A stretch of DNA of 64,000 bases from Ustilago trichophora (taxonomy: Eukaryota; Basidiomycota; Ustilaginomycetes; Ustilaginales; Ustilaginaceae), in NCBI GenBank assembly GCA_900323505.1, contig OOIN01000043.1:1138501-1202500 (forward strand). Reading direction: 5' to 3'. Below the pieces are notes generated by a model. It was not told where the DNA came from. It saw nothing but the letters and a program-made list of their open reading frames with translations, and ran no database searches. A program made the position numbers and the translations under genes. Positions 39,725 to 51,703 of this stretch are shown here, piece after piece; positions within the stretch are counted from its first letter, which is position 1, and each line of letters begins with the position of its first letter.

Positions 39725-40306
39725 CTAAGTGCATGTGACGCTAATCGTGTCGCGGTGATAGACGCAGTTGCTGCCAATGTACATGGCAATGTTGTCAGAG
39801 CCAGCATCTCCGTATCCCGACCACGCGTTCAAGCCTTTCATCCAGAAACAATCCAGTCTGATCCATTAAGAGAGACAGAGATAGTCAAGAGGGACACAGG
39901 TCAGCAATCAAACTGGCTGAGAAGTATTCGTGTATAAGAGGGAAGGATACGAGACTTACCCGACACCATGGCATTTATAGTAGCCGGAATAGCCATAATG
40001 ACCATCCCTCTTGTCGGTGGTCGAGTCTCCAGCTCTCACGGCAGAATTATCGCCATGGTAGCAAAGGGCGACGCTGTAGTCTATAGGTGCCTTTTCCGCG
40101 GTAAGAGAAGCGTAGTACCGGAGGCATTCGGCTCTGCTACCTCTTTTCTGCAAAGCAGGGACCTAATCAATCGAAATTGCGGCAATGATCGCACGGAGAT
40201 TTGTCAGCTTGATGTCGTAGAGCAGACTGAATCGAGGAAGAATCTGACTTACAGCGTGAGCGGCGCCGAGAAGGACGCAGAGGGGGATGGCTTTGAAGAT
40301 CTGCAT
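39725..40306 (-). CDS. Secreted six-cysteine protein family, copy D
   Basis: Exons are 40306-40253 (signal peptide MQIFKAIPLCVLLGAAHA), 40162-39960 and 39857-39725, giving 129 residues. A dibasic KR near the start of the mature protein (VPALQKRGS) could be a Kex2 site. The mature six cysteines are AECLRYY, LCYHGDN, YKCHGVG, DCFWMKG, NCVYH and VTCT, the last just before the stop. Block YYGY/SGYYKCHG matches copy C's VGYKKC. The intron phases are identical to the other copies. A TATA box in the 12-mer GCATATAAGGGC lies about 80 bp upstream, identical to that of copy E. Secretion is well supported; function is unknown. Confidence 0.82.
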
Positions 40307-40383
40307 GTTGGAGGCGAGAGGGGTAGCTTTGAGGCAGGATCTGAGGCTTGATGTCAAGGTGTATGGAGAAGACGGCTACCAAG

Positions 40384-40395
40384 GCCCTTATATGC
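40384..40395 (-). promoter_or_regulatory. TATA box of copy D (GCATATAAGGGC)
   Basis: The minus-strand 12-mer is identical to that upstream of copy E, at a comparable distance from the ATG. Confidence 0.6.
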
Positions 40396-40685
40396 CTATT
40401 GAGCCATCAACCAGACACACACATCGCCCCGAAAGAATGAGACAGTGATGGAGCACCGCTTGAAGGCATAATCGCAGACCTTGCTCAGGGGAATCTTAAT
40501 CTCATTTCTCCAAGGATGGTTGGCACAGCTATTTCGTCCTGTCTCGTCATGGAAAGCCATGAGAGCAGTTGCTTTGATCCATAGCCTTTGCAGCCGCATC
40601 ACTTCATCAGCTTTGTGTATGTTGGTGCTTGCTGCGCCCTGACACAGCCACATATGAAGAGGACAATGGGTCGAAGCTCATCCTA

Positions 40686-40975
40686 GTTGAAATATGTGAG
40701 CCACGCGCCAACTCAGGACTTGTCGTTTGTTGGTGTAACGGTTCCCCTGAACTGGTTAAGAGTCTGAATGCTCCCGCGATACGCAGGGACCGCATGTTCG
40801 ACCTCCCTTGAGCTGTGCTCTGGTTCACACGATTTCACGTTATTCGACAGCCACTCACGCCGAATTGGTTCATGGCTTGAGGGGGACAGTTGAAACATGC
40901 AAGCCACGCACCAACTCATGACTTGTCGTTTTTTTATTTACTTTTTATTCTTTGGTGTAACGGCGCCCTTTAACT
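40686..40975 (+). repeat. Imperfect direct repeat pair
   Basis: Copy 1 at about 40686-40758 and copy 2 at about 40889-40975 share GTTGAAA-ATG, AGCCACGC-CCAACTCA-GACTTGTCGTTT and TGGTGTAACG. Copy 2 carries a T/A-rich insertion in the middle. The copies are separated by about 130 bp. Confidence 0.75.
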
Positions 40976-41515
40976 ATGCTCAGCCGCGAAATGAAGCCAG
41001 CAATATCAGACAAAGAAGACGATAGAGTGAAACTCAGCTTCACATCGATGTCGACAGAGGCAGAGCAAGCTGCCGAAGCTTGGGGTTGAAATTTTCATTG
41101 GGAGCCTTAGTGTTCAGATCGCTCCACAGGAGATATGCGTCTCGCCTGAAATTGACGTGGGCTTCTTTCAAGACAAAGAGCGTATCAACGTTACAGATAA
41201 GCCTTTGCCGCGCCGTCATACCTCATGACTCAACAGCGGCAGAGAGGGAGAGAGTCATTCATCCAATAATGCAACATGCAAAGCTCCCAACAGGCGTTCA
41301 CACAAAATCTCGAACCTTTCTTGCCTGTCTTCTTGTTCATTCAAACGGATATCGCGCAAGACAAGGCTTGATGAAGCTGGAAACTGCTATTTGGAACTAC
41401 GCGTATGTAACAAAGATACTAGGGAGACCTATGTAGCTGTGTCGGAGGAAGCATGGCGGTTCAAATTCAGAGCACGTAAAAGCAACGCAAAGACTGCAGA
41501 CCGTCTGAGCTAGTC

Positions 41516-42099
41516 TCAGGGCTTTTCTGTGCACTGGACCTGGACTACTTTAGCGTCTCTGGAAGCTTGGCTTTTGTGGCATAGGTCCGGCTTGTTGTAA
41601 TGAACGACGAAGTGGTCGGGCTCGCCGCCTGCGTAGCCTACCCACGTATTCGTCTTGCCCAGACCGAAACAATGAATCCTGTCGAACATGGTGCCAGCAA
41701 TGGAGGTTGTCAATATCTTCAGCAACAAATTACATGAGCACGAATTGGATACAAAAAGCTAGCTATACTTACTGAGCTCCACCACATTGAACTTCGAACA
41801 GGAAAGTGTAGAACCCGTCGTCTTTGTTCTCAACATGGTCCCTGCCAGAGTAGCAGATCGTGACAGAATAATGCTCCATTACGTCTTTCCATCCCTTACT
41901 GAATTCAAGATTGTCGGCAAGGCACTGCGTCTTGGACGGGCCCTGGCTTTGAAGGACCGCAACTCCGTTTTGCTAATCTCTCCCAAAAACAACACGTGTG
42001 AGCATGCTGCAATCGCGTCAGAACAAGATCGAGAGATGTACTTACAGCATAGATTGCACCCAGCAGGAGGAAGACGGGGACTGCTTTGAGGACCTGCAT
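41516..42099 (-). CDS. Secreted six-cysteine protein family, copy E
   Basis: Exons are 42099-42046 (signal peptide MQVLKAVPVFLLLGAIYA), 41972-41773 and 41678-41516, giving 138 residues. The six cysteines are TQCLAD, TICYSGRD, VQCGGA, HCFGLGKTN, LCHKS and QCTEKP before the stop. It is the most diverged copy but keeps the YSVTICYSG block, the phase-0 and phase-2 introns, and the WVGYAGGEPD segment corresponding to GYGDAGSDN of copy D. A TATA box in GCATATAAGGGC lies about 105 bp upstream. Function is unknown; it is a secreted candidate effector. Confidence 0.8.
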
Positions 42100-42981
42100 G
42101 ATAGAGGAAGGTGTCTCGTGGGCTTGTCGAGCCTATAATACTGAATCCTCCAGAGGAAAAAAGTGATGGGAGGAGCGGAGGGCCAACCTGGCCTGAAATC
42201 CTCGCCCTTATATGCTTCTTTGCGACTCAGATTTCTTCGCAGGGCTGACCGCGGGCTCTCGAGCAAAGGACCGATATCGAGATTGCATCACAGCAGTGGC
42301 TCAGCCCGCTTGAAGGACGAGCCCACAAGGAGGCAGTGCACAATAGCGGAGCCACAAGGAGGAACTGAACAATGTGATCAAATGAGCTCAAAGTGCGATC
42401 AGATCCCCGCTGGGCGGGTCCGAACATTGCCCAAGATGAAGCTCGCGAACGTTCACCGCTGAAGCTACATGCCAAATTGCACAGAGGCATCAGTCACATG
42501 GCTACCAGACCCATCAGAATAATGCTTGAGCTTGAGTGAGCCCTCGGCCCACCGGAAAGGGGTCATGACGAGAGGAGAGATTGGAGGCAGGAAGACACTG
42601 AAGGTGCTAACTTACTGTGCAGCTCAGGGACGGAGCAGAAGCAAAAAGAAAAATAAGATTGTGTTGATGTGGGCGTGGTGACGTGGCGTACTTTAATCGC
42701 TCTACCGTTTGGATTGCATTCCTCTCTGGCCGGATGCTTCATACCGAGCTGACTAGGCGTTGCGGTTCAATGACACACAGTGAGAAAAGACAAAAGCTTG
42801 AGTTTGGTGCTGAACGCAAGAGCAGAATGATCAAGACGTGATCCAAGTTAGAGAGGCACGGTTGAGGAAGGCATTCCAATTACAAAGTCGAGAAAATAAC
42901 GAAGGGAACGCTGTGCAGGAAAGAATGCTATGCAAAACCAGCAAAACAACTACGGAACAATCCGGGTCCCCGGGGACTTCG
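42100..42981. other. Spacer between copy E and the sulfatase gene
   Basis: It holds the copy E promoter and the 3' region of the sulfatase gene. No additional coding region with support is seen. Confidence 0.5.
42204..42215 (-). promoter_or_regulatory. TATA box of copy E (GCATATAAGGGC)
   Basis: The minus-strand 12-mer lies about 105 bp upstream of the start codon at 42099 and is identical to the copy D element. Confidence 0.6.
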
Positions 42982-45392
<2,411 letters not shown>

Positions 45393-46808
45393 ATGTCAGA
45401 GCGTGATGCACTGTCTCCAGAGATTCGCACACGGCTGATGATGCAAGAGGGCTACGATGACCAGCTCGTCTGGACTCAAGAGGAAGAGAACAGGATTCGG
45501 CGACGAACCGACTTGCTCGCGCTCATTCCGGCCATGGTCGTCTTTATAACCCTTTCTCTCGACAGGAGCAATGTTGCCAACGCTCTCACCGACAACTTTC
45601 TGCACGATCTCGGCATGAATCAAAACCAGCTCAACAATGCTATCACCATCTTCAACCTCGGAATCGTCATTTTTGAAATCCCTTGGAACATTCTTGCCAA
45701 GAGGTATGGTCCTAATCGCTTCCTGCCCATCACTGTCATATTGTGGGGTGCTGTCACCGTTGGTCAGGCTTGGATCACCAACCATCATCAGCTCTATGTC
45801 ACCAGAGCCCTGGTAGGTACCTTTGAGGCAGGCTTCATCCCTGGCTTCGCCTACTATCTAGGCCGCTTCTATCGTCGGGACGAACTGGCGGCTCGCTACG
45901 CCTTGTTCTGGAGTGCCAACAACGTCGCCAGCTGCATTGCCGGAGTCGCCTCATTGGGCATCCTTAAGCTGCGTGGAACGGCTGGCCTTGCAGGATGGTC
46001 CTGGCTGTTCATCATCGAAGGTATTTTCACCATGGTTGCAGGCATCTTTGCTCTCCTTTGGTTCCCTGATGGGACCGTCGTTCCAAAAGGGTCAAAAATT
46101 CGTCGTGCATGGTACACTGAGCGTCAAGGAAGGATCATGATGACGCGCGTGCTTGTCGACGATCCTACCAAGTGCAACGAAGTACAAAGGGGCAAGATCA
46201 CACTTGCTGACATCGTAGACTCGGTCTCAGACTGGCGTATGCTCTTGATCATCTTGTCGGCTTTTTCTGGCATGATTGCAACCACACCTGTAGCAACCTA
46301 TGTACCTTTTATTATCAAGCAACTCGGCTTTCGCGGATACAGTGCCAACGGACTGGCCGTTCCAGGCTACGTTGCGGGAATTGCCCTCAGCCTCACAGCA
46401 GGAGCATGCGTGTCCAAGTGGCGAAATCACGGATATTGGGTGGCAGCATACATGCTGGGAGGCATCTGCGGCTTCCTTTGGATCTCGCTGCCGCCTCATG
46501 ACACCTTGCGCTCTGTATTGCTGGTCGGAGCTCTGGTTATGACTGCGTTCAGTGCCTCGTATGCTGGCGTCATGGGCTCTTGGATCAGCGGCAGCGTGCA
46601 CTCGCGCCAGCGTCCCATCGTACTTGCTCTATTGGTCATGGCCAACAATGCCGCGGGCTTGGTGGGCGCACAGGTGCTTCGCGCCAGCGATGCACCCCGC
46701 TACAAACGTGGTTTCCTTGCGCTTGTCGGCACCTCGGCCTTCGGTGCCTTGACTGCTTTAGCTGCTGCATTTGCGCTTCGGAGACGTAACGGCCCCTTGC
46801 ACCAATGA
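45393..46808 (+). CDS. MFS transporter, anion:cation symporter (Dal5-like) family
   Basis: A 471-residue membrane transporter. The cytosolic N-terminus (EENRIRRRTDLLALIPAMVV) and the first membrane segment ending LDRSNVANA are hallmarks of the fungal ACS family (allantoate, vitamin, sulfonate and related anion permeases). About twelve hydrophobic segments are present. The MFS loop motif appears as NILAKRYGPNRFLP, and RALVGTFEAGFIPGFAYYLG is typical for the family. Because it is divergent from an arylsulfatase, uptake of a sulfate ester or sulfonate is the most economical inference. Substrate cannot be read from sequence. The upstream frame is closed by a TGA, so the ATG at 45393 is the first available without splicing. 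An upstream exon from 45259 is an alternative. Confidence 0.88.
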   Translation: MSERDALSPEIRTRLMMQEGYDDQLVWTQEEENRIRRRTDLLALIPAMVVFITLSLDRSNVANALTDNFLHDLGMNQNQLNNAITIFNLGIVIFEIPWNILAKRYGPNRFLPITVILWGAVTVGQAWITNHHQLYVTRALVGTFEAGFIPGFAYYLGRFYRRDELAARYALFWSANNVASCIAGVASLGILKLRGTAGLAGWSWLFIIEGIFTMVAGIFALLWFPDGTVVPKGSKIRRAWYTERQGRIMMTRVLVDDPTKCNEVQRGKITLADIVDSVSDWRMLLIILSAFSGMIATTPVATYVPFIIKQLGFRGYSANGLAVPGYVAGIALSLTAGACVSKWRNHGYWVAAYMLGGICGFLWISLPPHDTLRSVLLVGALVMTAFSASYAGVMGSWISGSVHSRQRPIVLALLVMANNAAGLVGAQVLRASDAPRYKRGFLALVGTSAFGALTALAAAFALRRRNGPLHQ

Positions 46809-46877
46809 TTCTGCTTTCGATTCTCCGATTAAATTAGCGAATAGAGCCAGTATGATTAGCGATTGAAGGATTTGCAT
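46758..46877 (-). pseudogene. Possible signal-exon relic of a sixth six-cysteine family member
   Basis: A 39-codon minus-strand frame starts MQILQSLIILALFANLIGES, resembling the family signal exons (MQIFKAIPL..., MQVLKAVPV...). A TATA-like GCATAAAAGAGGG lies at 46961-46973, about 85 bp upstream, as in the real copies. No GT donor follows the 18th codon and no exon 2 or 3 is found; the frame runs antisense into the MFS gene end. Resemblance could be chance, since signal peptides are low-information. Confidence 0.3.
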
Positions 46878-47520
46878 GATAAAGTGAGTTGACGACGTCG
46901 ACGAGGGATGTTCTCAGGAGCTATCGTTGCGGAAAAAAGTACCAGAAAGCTCACATGGTCCCCTCTTTTATGCCGATTTCAATTTCACAATACTGTTTCT
47001 CATCTGAAGTCTGAAGGACTGTATGCACACACAGTCATGCCGTAGCAGGCTAGCTTGGGCTCATCCTGCGGACAGACCTCTTGAAGAGGAGCGAAACGAA
47101 GTCAAGTTAGGCTTCTTAGAGCGACGTACCGAAACCCAGAGGCGAATTAGGAGGTGGGCCTACAACGACGACATCATGTCCCGATCGGCCCTCTTCACAA
47201 ACACGAGATTGACTTTGAGCTACCTTTTTCCAGCTCGTCAGCCTGTTGGTGGGCCGCACCCCTAGCATTTCATCAAAGCTCAGGCAACCGACACTGCAAA
47301 ATCAGCAGCGGTGGGCTTTTGGTGGCATCCGACCCACCGATTCGCTCTCAAAGCTTGATGAAGTCTGACCGGCTGCCGTGGCTCTCTCTTGGTCTTATAT
47401 AAAGGCGAGAGAGAACGAGCCCCCCCTTTTTTTCCCTCCCTCGTTTCTCGCCTTCTGCGACCTTTCTTGAGGCTTTTCGAAACTCCCGCTGAACAAGTTT
47501 CGGCAAAACGATCATTTACG
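46809..47520. other. Intergenic region before the repetitive secreted protein gene
   Basis: It contains the possible signal-exon relic near 46.87 kb and the promoter of the following gene. Other short frames have no support. Confidence 0.5.
47396..47403 (+). promoter_or_regulatory. TATA box of the repetitive secreted protein gene
   Basis: TATATAAA lies 118 bp upstream of the ATG at 47521, followed by a pyrimidine-rich leader. Confidence 0.7.
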
Positions 47521-49348
47521 ATGAGAGGCATGCTTTCCATCAACATGGCCAAGCTGCTCACACTGCTGCTGGTCATCATACCTGTCGTGCTCGCAATCGA
47601 GGTGGAAGGCTCGCAGCCTATGATGCCGCACCACCCACGCATGGTTCGGTAAGTTTCACCTTTTCTCTTTCGCCTTCTCTCATCTTCTGGCCTAGCTGAC
47701 TAACCCTACTCTACCCCTCTCTGTGAAATACTTTGCTCTGGTGGCATCATGCAGGCGCCGCATCGAAGCACGAAGCTTCATGTCGTGGCTGACGCACATT
47801 TCGTCTAAGGCTTCTGACTGGATGTTTGGCCCTGTTCCCGTCCCAGCGCGCGATGAGAGCCACATTCCCAAGGCAGTCACGGGCCCAGTGGGCGTGATGC
47901 CCAAGATGCCGTACCCTTACGCTACCGGTATGATACCTCGTCTTGCAAGTGAAACGCTGGAGGGCAACGGTCTTGTCGGCGGATATGTGTGTCTGCATGT
48001 TACGCCTCCTGATGAGGCTCATCCCACCAGTATCGGTGCTGGTGGTGCTGGTGGTGCTGGTGGTCAGCAGCCCGGTGGTACTGGTACTGGTGCTGGTGCT
48101 GGTGCTGGTGCTGGTGCTGGTGCTGGTGGTGACGTTGCTGGCATGGGCGGTGGCATGAACGGTGGCATGAACGGTGGCGGTGGTAGTGGAGGAGGTATGG
48201 GCGGCGGTGGTATGGGCGGCGGTGGTATGGGCGGCGGTGGTATGGGCGGCGGTGGTATGGGCGGCGGTGGTATGGGCGGCGGTGGTATGGGTGGCGGTGG
48301 TATGGGCGGCGGTGGTATGGGAGGAGGTGGTGGAGGCATGGGAGGTGGCGGTGGGATGTACGGAAGTGGCGGTGGTATGAACGGCGGTGGTGGTATGAAC
48401 GGTGGTAATGGTATGAACGGCGGTAATGGTATGAACGGTGGTAATGGTATGAACGGCGGTAATGGTATGAACGGCGGTAATGGTATGAACGGCGGTAATG
48501 GTATGAACGGCGGTAATGGTATGAACGGCGGTGGTGGTATGAACGGCAGAGGAGGTGTTTCCTACGGTGGCGGTGGTGGAGGAGGTGGTATGGGTGGCGG
48601 TGGTATGGGAGAAGGCGGTGGAGGCATGGGAGGTGGCGGTGGGATGTACAGTGGTGGTATGGGAGGTGGTGGCGGCGAAGATATGTATGGTAATGGTATG
48701 GGACGAGGAGGAGGTGGTGGCGGCGAAAGCATGTACGGCGATGGTATGGGAAGAGGAGGAGGAGGAGGAGGAGGTGGTGGTGGTGGTGGAGGAATGGGCA
48801 GAGGTGGAGGCTCTTACGGTGGTGCCTACAGCCAGCAAGAAGCCGGTGCTGGTATGGGCGGTGGCGATGGCGATGGCATCAATGATGATGAAGGCCAGCA
48901 AGGTGACAGCGTCCCTCCCGGCTACATCCGCTACCAAGGTCGACTAATGACGATTGACCAATACACTCGTGCTATTGCCGGTGGCGGTGGTTCCGGTGGC
49001 AGCGGTCTCTCGCGCCGGGACGTCCTCGAGTCAGACTCCTTGTTGAACAAGCGCCAATCCGGCGATGCTACGGACAATTCCGCCAAGAAGAAGCCCCCCA
49101 AGGTTCTCATGTGCATCAACGGCGACCCCAACGTGCCCCCCATCAAGTTCAATACCATGACCGGTTTGCGCATCCGCGACGACTCGACCCGTGTTGACGG
49201 TGTGGTCGAGATTACCAACTTGCCTAGCTACGAAAAGTCCTGGATGCCTTTCCTCCCCACGGACCAAATGTGGGCCGAGCAGCAAACCTTGATGTTGGCC
49301 CAGGAGGAGATGATCGAGAAGAACATGACCACTGCTCCCCCTCCGTAG
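47521..49348 (+). CDS. Repetitive Gly/Asn/Met-rich secreted protein, two exons
   Basis: Exons are 47521-47648 and 47755-49348 (GTAAGT...GCAG), giving 573 residues. The signal peptide lies in residues about 9-25 (MAKLLTLLLVIIPVVLA). A non-repetitive segment (to about 115) is followed by two tandem repeat blocks: about eight GMGGG-type pentads (15-nt units, about 48197-48320) and about nine GMNGGN hexads (18-nt units, about 48374-48545). More irregular Gly-rich sequence follows. A dibasic KR near LLNKRQSGD could be a Kex2 cleavage site. The final roughly 90 residues are ordinary sequence (PKVLMCINGDPNVPP ... WMPFLPTDQMWAEQQ), conserved-looking but unrecognised. Few cysteines. A cell-surface, wall-associated or matrix role resembling other repetitive smut secreted proteins is an inference. 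Confidence 0.78.
48197..48545 (+). repeat. Coding minisatellites (15-nt and 18-nt units)
   Basis: The 15-nt units GGTATGGGCGGCGGT and then 18-nt units GGTATGAACGGCGGTAAT are nearly identical at DNA level. This points to recent slippage or unequal exchange. Copy number is likely variable between strains. Confidence 0.9.
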
Positions 49349-49643
49349 TCTTTCTCCATCTTGTGAGATTGCCAAATTCGTCGTTTTTGTTTCGTCTCTG
49401 CGAGCGGTTCGTGATGGTCGTCCTCTTTGCTTTCTTCTTTTTCGTTGAAATGACACCTGCTCCGCCCCTTATTGACCATTGTCCGTGCCGTCGAAGTACT
49501 GTACTGCGAAAAAGAGGCTCATGGGCCATGTGTAAGCCGTCCAGTTGCGCCCAGATCTTCATCTCTTTCCTAGAAATTTTGAAGAAACACAACCGCAAAA
49601 AAAGGATGAAAGGGGGTAGCAGAACTGATCAATTTTTTTTTTT
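49349..49643. other. 3' region between the repetitive protein gene and the tRNA
   Basis: It contains a TACTGTACTG stack at 49497-49506 and T-rich tracts near 49629-49643. Together with 49728-50047, this intergenic stretch shows no other gene. Confidence 0.6.
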
Positions 49644-49727
49644 GCTTCAACCCGGAATCGAACCGGGGGCTCGCCCGAAAGTTGAGCTTTTGTGAAGGGC
49701 GTGATTTAACCGTTAATCGATTGAAGC
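49644..49727 (-). tRNA. tRNA-Val(CAC) with a 13-nt intron
   Basis: Minus-strand cloverleaf. The acceptor stem GCTTCAA pairs with TTGAAGC. The D stem is GATT/AATC with AACGGTTA in the loop. The anticodon stem CGCCC/GGGCG encloses loop TTCACA-intron-C, so the anticodon is CAC (valine). The T arm is CCCGG-TTCGATT-CCGGG. The extra 13 nt (49678-49690) lie at the canonical position one base 3' of the anticodon. Yeast tRNA-Val(CAC) has the same TTCACAC loop. B-box GGTTCGATTCC is intact. Confidence 0.92.
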
Positions 49728-50047
49728 TGGAAATGTGCTTATCTAGTCGCGTCAATATGAATACATATACCCTGTTTGGGTATCAAGGCACCAAGCACAG
49801 GCCTCACTCCCTTGTGCCCCTTAGCTCCTTCTCAGTCGTATCGGCTCAACCGGCAGAGTCAGGCGAAGCTGGACAGCGAGAGGCAAATTGAAGCTGTCGT
49901 GACCTGCCAATAGCCTCTCGATCAAGGCACGCGCTCACTTGGGATGGAAGAGATAGAAATGCGTGGTTTATTGTCAAAGGGGTTAGAACAACAAAGAAAT
50001 AAAGTGGGGTGGCATGTGCGTACAAGCACTGTGGTCATCACGCTACA

Positions 50048-51703
50048 CTAGTTGATGACGTAAGTCTCGGCACTGAGCACCGACTGCTGAGAGAATGCAG
50101 TCTTTGCGCTGGTATCCGTAAGCACGACATCGGCGACAGTGACGTTGCAGAGCGTCTTTTCGCAGACGAAATCGACAACGACAGGGAAGAAGACGTCGAC
50201 GTTCTCTGCGCCCTCTGTGACGGAGAACTCGAGGCTGCCAGACTTGTTTGCCGACGAGATTGATTCGAGGCTCCATTCGAGGTTGTTGGTCTCCTCGTTG
50301 ACGGCCCACGAACCATCGGGGCATTCGACGGTGGGCACAGAGCCTTGGGGAAGGGGGATGGCGATGATGACGCTTCGAAGCTCGCCCAAGTCCTCGTTTT
50401 CAAGCTCGTACTCGATGCTTACGTCGCAGCCGCCTTCGCCGTTGGGTGAGGGCCAACAGTTGATGGACAATGGAAGTGCGGTCTCGTCCTTTGTGACCAT
50501 GCGCCATCGCAATACACCGAGCGACTGGTTGACGGGGAAAGGTTTCCTTGCATCACGCGGCGCAATGATGCGATCCGAAGACCAGGCGGCCTTGTCGACC
50601 TGCGGGTTGGTCTTGAACTGCAGATCGCCAGCGGAGAGGACGATGTTGCCGGCCTCTGGTGGTGCGAGTTGGACACGAACCTTGGCGAGGGATGGGTCGG
50701 TGATCTTAAGCAACAGATCACCCTTGATCTCGAGCGATTCGAGTCCACCATCGCGATTACCCGAGATGGAGATGCGCTCCTTGATGACGACGTGTACTGG
50801 CTCCTGGTGGACGGGGTCTAGCAGATCGAGTGGATCGATGGCGGCTGGTGCAGCTGCTGTTGCGGCACGAGCGGCGGGAGCGCTAGACGAAGCAGCAAGA
50901 GAGGCGGAAGCAGCGTTGGCAGCGGCGGTGAGCTCTTGATCCGCAGCAGCAGCAGCAGCAGCGAGATCGCCGTCCATAGCGCCAAGGAGGTCGGCGCCCT
51001 TTGACTTTTTGCCGAGTTGCATACCTTTTGCCTTGAAGGGCTTGGCAGCGGGAGTTGAGCTGGAAGAGAAGCCGGTCTGGACCGGAGCGTGGGTGGGTGG
51101 TGGCTCGAAGCGTTGCTGGACGGCGCTGTATGCACCGGACGATCCGAAACCGCCAGAATTGGCGCCCATCTGGCCACGACGAGCGGCGTCCCTGCGCTGC
51201 ATCTCGAGCTGCTTGGCACGACGCTTGAGCTCTTCCTTTGCCTCCATCTCCTTGTTCCTCTCGATGATCTCTTGAATCTTTTCCTCATGCGACTCCATCT
51301 CGAGGATGGACCTGACCTGGGTCAAGTTGACATTCTCACGGTAGCCTAGCGAGACGATTTCGTCGAATGCGCCCAGAAGCTCGAAGCTGTATCGAAGCAC
51401 GGAGCTTTCGTCGAGTGATCTACAGATGTCGGAAGTGACGCGGGCAAAGAGGTGGAGTGTGTCAATGTCCTGGAGGATATTTGAGTTCTTGTTGGTGATG
51501 AGGATCATGTAAAGGTCCTCGAGGGGCTGGTAGACAAAGCGGACGGCATCGGTCTCGACCGAGGTGTGCTGAGAGCCTGCCGAGATGAGCTTGGGGAAGG
51601 AGGCGAGAAGGCCTTCGATCCTTGATCTTGGCATGTCACGGAACTGGCGGCTAATGACGGGCTTGCCGCCTCGTGTGGAAACGGAAGCTGCGAGGATGAC
51701 CAT
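50048..51703 (-). CDS. RET2: Coatomer subunit delta (delta-COP)
   Basis: A 551-residue delta subunit of the COPI coat, which forms vesicles for Golgi-to-ER retrieval. The N-terminal longin-like domain (about 1-130) starts MVILAASVSTRGGKPVISRQ and continues with the adaptor-small-chain-like DLYMILITNKNSNILQDI. A charged helical linker (residues about 150-190, EIIERNKEMEAKEELKRRAK) and an Ala-rich hinge follow. The C-terminal mu-homology domain (about 280-551) starts near EPVHVVIKERISISGNRDGG. Length equals that of yeast Ret2 (546). No introns are seen. It is divergent from COX6. Confidence 0.95.
   Translation of the reverse strand: MVILAASVSTRGGKPVISRQFRDMPRSRIEGLLASFPKLISAGSQHTSVETDAVRFVYQPLEDLYMILITNKNSNILQDIDTLHLFARVTSDICRSLDESSVLRYSFELLGAFDEIVSLGYRENVNLTQVRSILEMESHEEKIQEIIERNKEMEAKEELKRRAKQLEMQRRDAARRGQMGANSGGFGSSGAYSAVQQRFEPPPTHAPVQTGFSSSSTPAAKPFKAKGMQLGKKSKGADLLGAMDGDLAAAAAAADQELTAAANAASASLAASSSAPAARAATAAAPAAIDPLDLLDPVHQEPVHVVIKERISISGNRDGGLESLEIKGDLLLKITDPSLAKVRVQLAPPEAGNIVLSAGDLQFKTNPQVDKAAWSSDRIIAPRDARKPFPVNQSLGVLRWRMVTKDETALPLSINCWPSPNGEGGCDVSIEYELENEDLGELRSVIIAIPLPQGSVPTVECPDGSWAVNEETNNLEWSLESISSANKSGSLEFSVTEGAENVDVFFPVVVDFVCEKTLCNVTVADVVLTDTSAKTAFSQQSVLSAETYVIN

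Larger units (their letters stand above)
40307..41515. other. Spacer between copies D and E
   Basis: 1.2 kb contains copy D's promoter and an imperfect direct repeat (listed separately). Plus-strand frame 41080-41436 has no recognisable domain or signal peptide. No further family copy was found on either strand. Confidence 0.5.

Noticed and set aside
47747..48937. 396-codon His/Thr-rich minus-strand frame
   Set aside because: It mirrors the Gly/Met/Asn minisatellite of the secreted protein. The repeat makes all frames open.
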